A stretch of 64,000 nucleotides of DNA from Pohlia nutans. Taxonomy: Eukaryota; Streptophyta; Bryopsida; Bryales; Mniaceae. Position 1 is the stretch's first letter. Each line of letters starts with the position of its first letter. This document shows, one piece after another, positions 58,854-64,000 of this stretch. The notes beneath the pieces were generated by a model. That model worked only from the letters and a program-made list of their open reading frames with translations. It ran no database searches and was not told where the DNA came from. Both the position numbers and the translations under genes were made by a program. Location of the stretch: positions 20,241,009-20,305,008 of the forward strand of contig CM040100.1 of NCBI GenBank assembly GCA_022496805.1. The letters are read 5' to 3'.

Positions 58854-59231
58854 TTAACCCTTAAACGTCAAGGTAAGCCCCATGGGCTTATTTAAAAGAG
58901 AATAATCAAGAAAAAAGTAGATTTTCTCAACCAAATCAAGCGTGGATTGGTGCGTTGGAAAACTACTGAAGAAGCGATCTAGATTGCAAATTTGCGCCTC
59001 ATTTGAGAGATTGTGGAATCGTTGGTAAGCAATCAAAGTTATGAAATTGATCAAGTTTTTGAGGTTGGGGCAGATGAGATGCCGCAGTGCTACAGTGCTA
59101 CAGTGCTGGCCAGCAGTGTCCCGCAGAGCCGTTATTGCATTATTTTTCGTTTTTTTTTTTTTTTTTTCCTCCAAAAATTTAGATGCCTTCCGAGCTGCCC
59201 TGCCCAGGCCCTCTTGACGTTTAAGGGTCAA
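58854..59231 (-). mobile_element. TTAA-flanked MITE, family B copy 2 (inverted)
   Basis: Starts TTAACCCTTAAACGTCAAG and ends CTCTTGACGTTTAAGGGTCAA (right site TCAA). Reverse complement of copy 1 at 49144 over its length. Confidence 0.85.
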
Positions 59232-59494
59232 TGTACATCATCTCTATCAAAGTTAGTTATCTCTTTTAGACAATTTTTTTACTCCTACAACTTGCTTTTA
59301 CATGCAAAATTATATTGTCACAATATTAAAGAATTGCAACACTTCATTCTAATACCGTAGGTCAACCAAATTATTAATCAAAGTTGATAAATAATTTCCA
59401 AGAACATTTGAGAATATTTAGTTTTCCATTGTGATTTTTCTTTAAAAAATAGTTTCCCAAAAAAATCGAATTTTATTTTTAGAAATAATTTCCT
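59232..59494. other. AT-rich intergenic
   Basis: Nothing recognised. Confidence 0.35.
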
Positions 59495-59504
59495 ATGACC
59501 CATC

Positions 59505-59796
59505 CCCGACTCTAAATTTTCCGCACACCCCCCCCACCAAGACGTTAATGCAAGCATTGTTCCCCCATGGGCCCCTTTTCATGAAATTTCCATTTTGGGC
59601 ACCCTAGGGTCTTTTTTTGGCAATTTTTTTTTTGCAAATTTGAAACCAACGGTTTAAAGTTTTGTTTAGGGGCACCCCCTCGGGAATTTTAAACACTTGA
59701 AAAAGGAGGTTATTTTTAAGGTGGGCCCTACATGTTCAAAATAGGGGCAGTTTTTGTCCTCTTGCATTAACGTCTGGAGGGGATTTAGAGATATTC
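59505..59796. mobile_element. Mutator-like MITE V
   Basis: A 10-base direct repeat ATGACCCATC flanks it (59495-59504, 59797-59806), the duplication size of Mutator-like elements. Subterminal inverted segments are CTCTAAAT and AGACGTTAATGCAAG at the left and CTTGCATTAACGTCT and ATTTAGAG at the right. 292 bases, non-coding. Confidence 0.65.
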
Positions 59797-59806
59797 ATGA
59801 CCCATC

Positions 59807-60078
<272 letters not shown>

Positions 60079-60171
60079 CAATTACACAAATAATCAAACA
60101 GCAAAGAAAAATTAAAATAAAATTTCCACAAAGTAAAAAAAAGATTACCAAAAATTATTTTTTACGTCCCC

Positions 60172-60980
60172 TTAACCCTTTAGTGCCTAGGGCACTATAG
60201 CTGCGTGCACTAAATTTTAGTGGTTTTTTTCACTATGATTGATACTATCAGAAATAAAAATGGATTAAATTAGAAAGTAATTGTACAATTGTATTCTCAA
60301 TTGCAATGGAGACAATTTGCCGAAATTAAAGAATCATCCAATCATGGAATTGCAAGATTATAGTATGTCTTTGAACCGTATAATGCACACTCAAAAATGA
60401 GATTTTGGGGGGTGTGTGACTTCAAAGTTAAATAGAATTTGGGTTAAATTTTCAAAAATGAAAGCGAAGTTGTTCATCAATGACCTATGTCAAACACCTC
60501 TTCATTGCAATCTTTCATATCAAGAACGGACTCACACATAATTAGTGAATTTTATAAATGAGAGTGACTTATTCGTATATGGTTTAGGACAAAAATTATA
60601 CGTTAAAAATTGAAAGGAGTTGGTACATTGTACAAGATCGGAATACATACACTATTAGAAACGAACAAGAGAACACAATCCAACAAAAAAAAAAAGAGAT
60701 AAAAAATTTCCAAACACTAAAAATAAAACATAGTACATGTGTTGAATTTGTAAGTATTTACCGTATTTTGAGGTATTTGCAGTATTTTGGTGTTTTGAAC
60801 ATAGGTATTTTGATAGTTGCACAACTCTAAATTGATTTTTTTTTTTGAAGACGTGTATTATGTAAAGTTCCAACTCTGAACTTCACAATTCAAAATCCAA
60901 TTTGTCACAGATTTTCTGTTATTTGCATTTTTGACACTCCAGTGACCAAAATGTGGTGAAGCTAGGCACTAAAAGGTTAA
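60172..60980 (+). mobile_element. TTAA-flanked MITE, family D copy 2
   Basis: Starts TTAACCCTTTAGTGCCTAG and ends TAGGCACTAAAAGGTTAA, 809 bases with intact TTAA on both sides. This copy provides the uninterrupted version of copy 1 at 26414. Confidence 0.88.
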
Positions 60981-61189
60981 TGCCCCTATTCAGTGAAGGC
61001 TATCATAATGCAGAATCTGGATGGGGTGTGGAACTGTAGAAAGGTGGAACATTGATGCAAATTTAGGCTCCTGAATGAGAGGCCCAGAATCTATGAATCT
61101 CTCATCCCGGTTGTTTGCCAATGGTTCAGGCTTATTAGTCTTTTAGTTGCTTTCTTTTAATGATTAGGTGCCCAAATAGATTTAACTAA
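60981..61189. other. Intergenic stretch
   Basis: Nothing recognised. Confidence 0.35.
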
Positions 61190-61552
61190 GGGCCGCTTCA
61201 CACTATGGTCGTCCAAGTGGAGAGGCCGTGGGATTGAGTGACCAAATTTTGTTGAGAGTCCAAAGAAATGGGCTGAAAATAGGCAATAAAATATAGTTTT
61301 TCATTTTTTGTGAAAAAAAATCGATGGCCTCTCGACCGTAGTTTGGGTTTCCATTCCTATCCGACCCAAACTTCTTTTGAGAGTCCGTCGCCTTGGTCAA
61401 AACGTGCTACCGTGTAGGCATTTTGGAGGGCGACAACCTTTGAACTTTGGCCTCTAGTGTGAAGGGTCGAGAGGCCGAGTTCTTGATTTCTTGCAATCTG
61501 ATTGGTGGAAATCGACGGCCTCTCGACCTTCAGCCATAGTGTGAAGCGGCCC
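61190..61552. mobile_element. PIF/Harbinger-type MITE, family M copy 2
   Basis: Ends GGGCCGCTTCACACTATGG and CCATAGTGTGAAGCGGCCC, with a TAA duplication at 61187-61189 and 61553-61555. 363 bases, highly similar to copy 1 at 12448. Confidence 0.86.
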
Positions 61553-61593
61553 TAATTACTACCCTTGCCTCAAGTGGCACTTGCAAACTCACA

Positions 61594-62545
61594 TAAGGTA
61601 AAAGCACCCATAACTGATAACTTAAGTTTTCTAGCCTACGTACCGTAAGAGGCGGATAGTGTTTTTCCTTTATAAGAAAATAGAAATCATAAAGAATGCA
61701 AATCTTCCATATTTTTATTCTTAAAAACGAGCTTTCTACAAATATTCAAAATGAAAAGTTAGTCATCACCCAAAATTGACAACTAGGCTATTCCAAATCC
61801 GTGAACATATGATTTCACAAACCGGCCGAAGTTGCTTCTTGGAATTGATTAATATAGGTAATAGTGCAAGAAGTTGACCGGTTGAAAGAAATTTCTATAC
61901 AAGTGGCATTGAGTTTAGTTGTTAACCCTTTAACGTCCCGATTCAACATTGTTTTCAAAGATTTGTTATAAAATGTTTGATGAAAAAACAAAAATGGAGT
62001 TGATGTACAGTACAAAGCTAAGTAATAAATGTCAATGTGAAGATCACATTGTACGGTTGGATTCATCATATTTATTATTAATATTTTTTAATTAATTTTG
62101 CAAGGCTTTCTCTTCATATTCAATTAAAAATCCAAAAGTAACACAATTTTTTATTTTTTTTATAAATATTGTAATGAAATTGGAATAAAATGCACTACAA
62201 GATTGTATGGTTTCCATTATTTGATTCTACTTATTTTGGAAAATCATGTTTAAGGTCTCCCTTTTCGAACTAAGAATGAAACTTGACATAAACCAATTGT
62301 GTTGTTTTTCGAAAAATTACAATATTTAATTTTGAAGATCCATATCATACAAATGTTAGTCAACTAGCACAAGAACCAAGAGAAATTTGGATGGATGAAA
62401 AACTGTACATGATGTAGTGTTGAGAAAGGTTGCAATATGTTCGACGTTCATTACATGGACACAGGCGCATCAAAGGGTTAACCATTATGGGTCTCTCTAC
62501 ACATTGGTTATAGGTGCATTGTCGGTTATAGGTGCTTCTACCTTG
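61594..62545. mobile_element. MITE family U copy 2 carrying nested element L
   Basis: Ends AAGGTAAAAGCACCCATAAC and TATAGGTGCTTCTACCTT are inverted and resemble family U copy 1. The middle is occupied by the TTAA element at 61922-62481. Without it the unit would be about 390 bases. Confidence 0.6.
61922..62481. mobile_element. TTAA-flanked MITE L
   Basis: Starts TTAACCCTTTAACGTCCC and ends GCGCATCAAAGGGTTAA, 560 bases with TTAA on both sides. Interior AT-rich; single copy here. Confidence 0.75.
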
Positions 62546-63027
62546 ATTCTACACGGTAGAATCAACCAAATGTTTTGGTTTTCTCGTTAATAGAGCGACA
62601 CACACTTTGGAATGTAACCATTTGAATTTTTTGATTTTTTGGTGAAGATTTTGGTGATTTCATTCACTTTTTTGCCCATTTTTTCTAGTGTAAAAGTAGC
62701 CATTCAAATGAGATTTCGCAAAAATTCGCCATAATTTTTTTGGCTAGATAGAATCATCACTTTGTCTTAGTAAGTTAGGTCTTCTCTAGTGGTAGAGGTT
62801 GTCATTGGATGCGAAGGTACCGTCAGTGGTTTTGTACGTAGCATTTGAGTTTTGCAAAAGAGGGGTGATATGATATAATTTTAGTAAAAAATAGAAGGGG
62901 CGGGTTATATGCCATTTCATAACATTATTAGATAATTTAATAAACTCCCCAACATTAAATGACTAGAGGCGGAATATTTTGTTTTTGGCATGTGCGTAAA
63001 ATTTAACAAAGAGGTCAAGTAGAGCAA
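62546..63027. other. Intergenic stretch
   Basis: No gene recognised. Confidence 0.35.
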
Positions 63028-63604
63028 TTAACCCCTAACTGCCTAGAGCCCTCTCCAAATTCAACAGTTTTGCAAAGATGCATTATAAAATGCAACTTAG
63101 AGGGATATTTTGAACTTGATATATGAATGAAAGTTGTACATTATGAATTTTAGATTCTTTCCATACGGTTAGATCTATGATTGCTATTACCAATAATTTT
63201 GTATAAAATTTGAAACGTGAAATTCAAAAGTATTTTGTAAATCAATTACAAATAAGATATTGACAATCTACGGATGAATTTTTTTGTGATTGGTTGAAAT
63301 GTAATACTTTAAGTGTAGTGATTTTTGGAGATTTTTTGGTTGCTTAATTATATGAGTTGACTTTTTTTAGAGCACTTTTACACTGAAATCTTCATTATTT
63401 TGGGTGACTCACTACAACATGAAATGAGGCATAAAAATCTCACAAATCATCCCCTTTCTAATCAGATCACATATGCATGAAGCTAACTTCCCATAGAATC
63501 TACAGCAAAAATTCCACACTACTAAAAGTGCATGACGGATGAGAAATTATAGATGAAATCTGTACATCGTCCAAAAAATGGACGCTTAGACAGTTAGGGG
63601 TTAA
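63028..63604 (+). mobile_element. TTAA-flanked MITE, family A copy 6
   Basis: Starts TTAACCCCTAACTGCC and ends GACAGTTAGGGGTTAA with a CGTCCAAAAAATGGACG hairpin. Intact TTAA on both sides (63028-63031, 63601-63604); the best reference copy of family A. Confidence 0.92.
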
Positions 63605-63690
63605 ATGGACCGGCACTTGGGAGTTAAAGAGTAGGCACTAGCCACATGAACAAAGTTGTTGAAAGGGCGTTTAGATTATTTGATTATTAA

Positions 63691-64000
63691 TTAACCCCTA
63701 ACTATCCAACCAAACAAATTTCGCTTGATGTACAAAAGCTAGCAAATTCCATTTTCTCATTTGTCATGTACCTTTTGTTGTGATGATTCTTTACTACAAA
63801 TTTTATGGGAAGTTAGCTTCGTGCATGTATGAATCAGTTAGAAAAGAGATAATTTGTGAAAACTTTATGCCTCATTTTATCATTTCATGTTGCAATGATT
63901 CACCAAAAATTTCTAAGATCTTAGTTTAAAAGTGATCTTGAAAAAATCAACTCATAAAATTAAGCAACCAAAAATTCTTCAGAAATCAATACATTTAGAA
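63691..64000 (-). mobile_element. TTAA-flanked MITE, family A copy 7 (inverted, cut by window end)
   Basis: Starts TTAACCCCTAACTATCC and reads the family A right half in reverse (TTTTCTCATTTGTCATGTACC, TTAGCTTCGTGCATG, CACCAAAAATTTCTAAGATC). The rest lies beyond the window. Confidence 0.85.

Overview
This is nuclear DNA of a land plant, AT-rich and gene-poor: three intact intron-containing genes in 64 kb, with the rest mostly mobile-element debris. The plant assignment rests on a plant-type NADH nitrate reductase, a plant-type calmodulin with 149 codons, plant LINE remnants and Stowaway, CACTA and PIF/Harbinger-type MITEs. A non-seed plant, most likely a moss or other bryophyte, is my inference: the nitrate reductase hinge lacks the angiosperm 14-3-3 phosphorylation motif, and calmodulin has Ser rather than Cys at residue 27. 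I cannot name the species.

Layout. 1-2365: a decayed LINE on the minus strand, split by two MITEs. 3944-8937 (minus): complete nitrate reductase, seven coding exons, 876 codons, with a probable 5'-UTR exon near 10.04-10.13 kb. 10.7-31.2 kb: a gene desert of MITEs, LINE scraps, minisatellites and a 1.5-kb fold-back element at 21.5-23.0 kb. 31250-44636 (plus): complete PAN2 deadenylase, 30 exons, 1202 codons, all reading frames joining without a break. 44.6-51.5 kb: MITE-rich intergenic. 51562-53283 (minus): calmodulin, four exons. 53.7-64 kb: another MITE-dense desert with a long (TA)n tract.

The three genes act in separate processes (nitrate assimilation, mRNA poly(A) shortening, calcium signalling) and show no operon-like relation. 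I found no multi-gene novel protein system.

The most unusual feature is in the non-coding part. About 28 short elements in at least twelve sequence groups (A-I, K, L, X) share one terminal signature: a TTAA on each side and inverted ends starting CCCCTAA, CCCTTAA or CCTTT. They cover about 11-12 kb, roughly 18% of the window, and lie in intergenic DNA and PAN2 introns but in no exon. One element (X) sits in the end of another (B3) with an exact TTAA duplication, and removing it restores the end seen in sister copies. This fits non-autonomous piggyBac-like transposons, with other TTAA-targeting superfamilies as alternatives. No transposase is present here.
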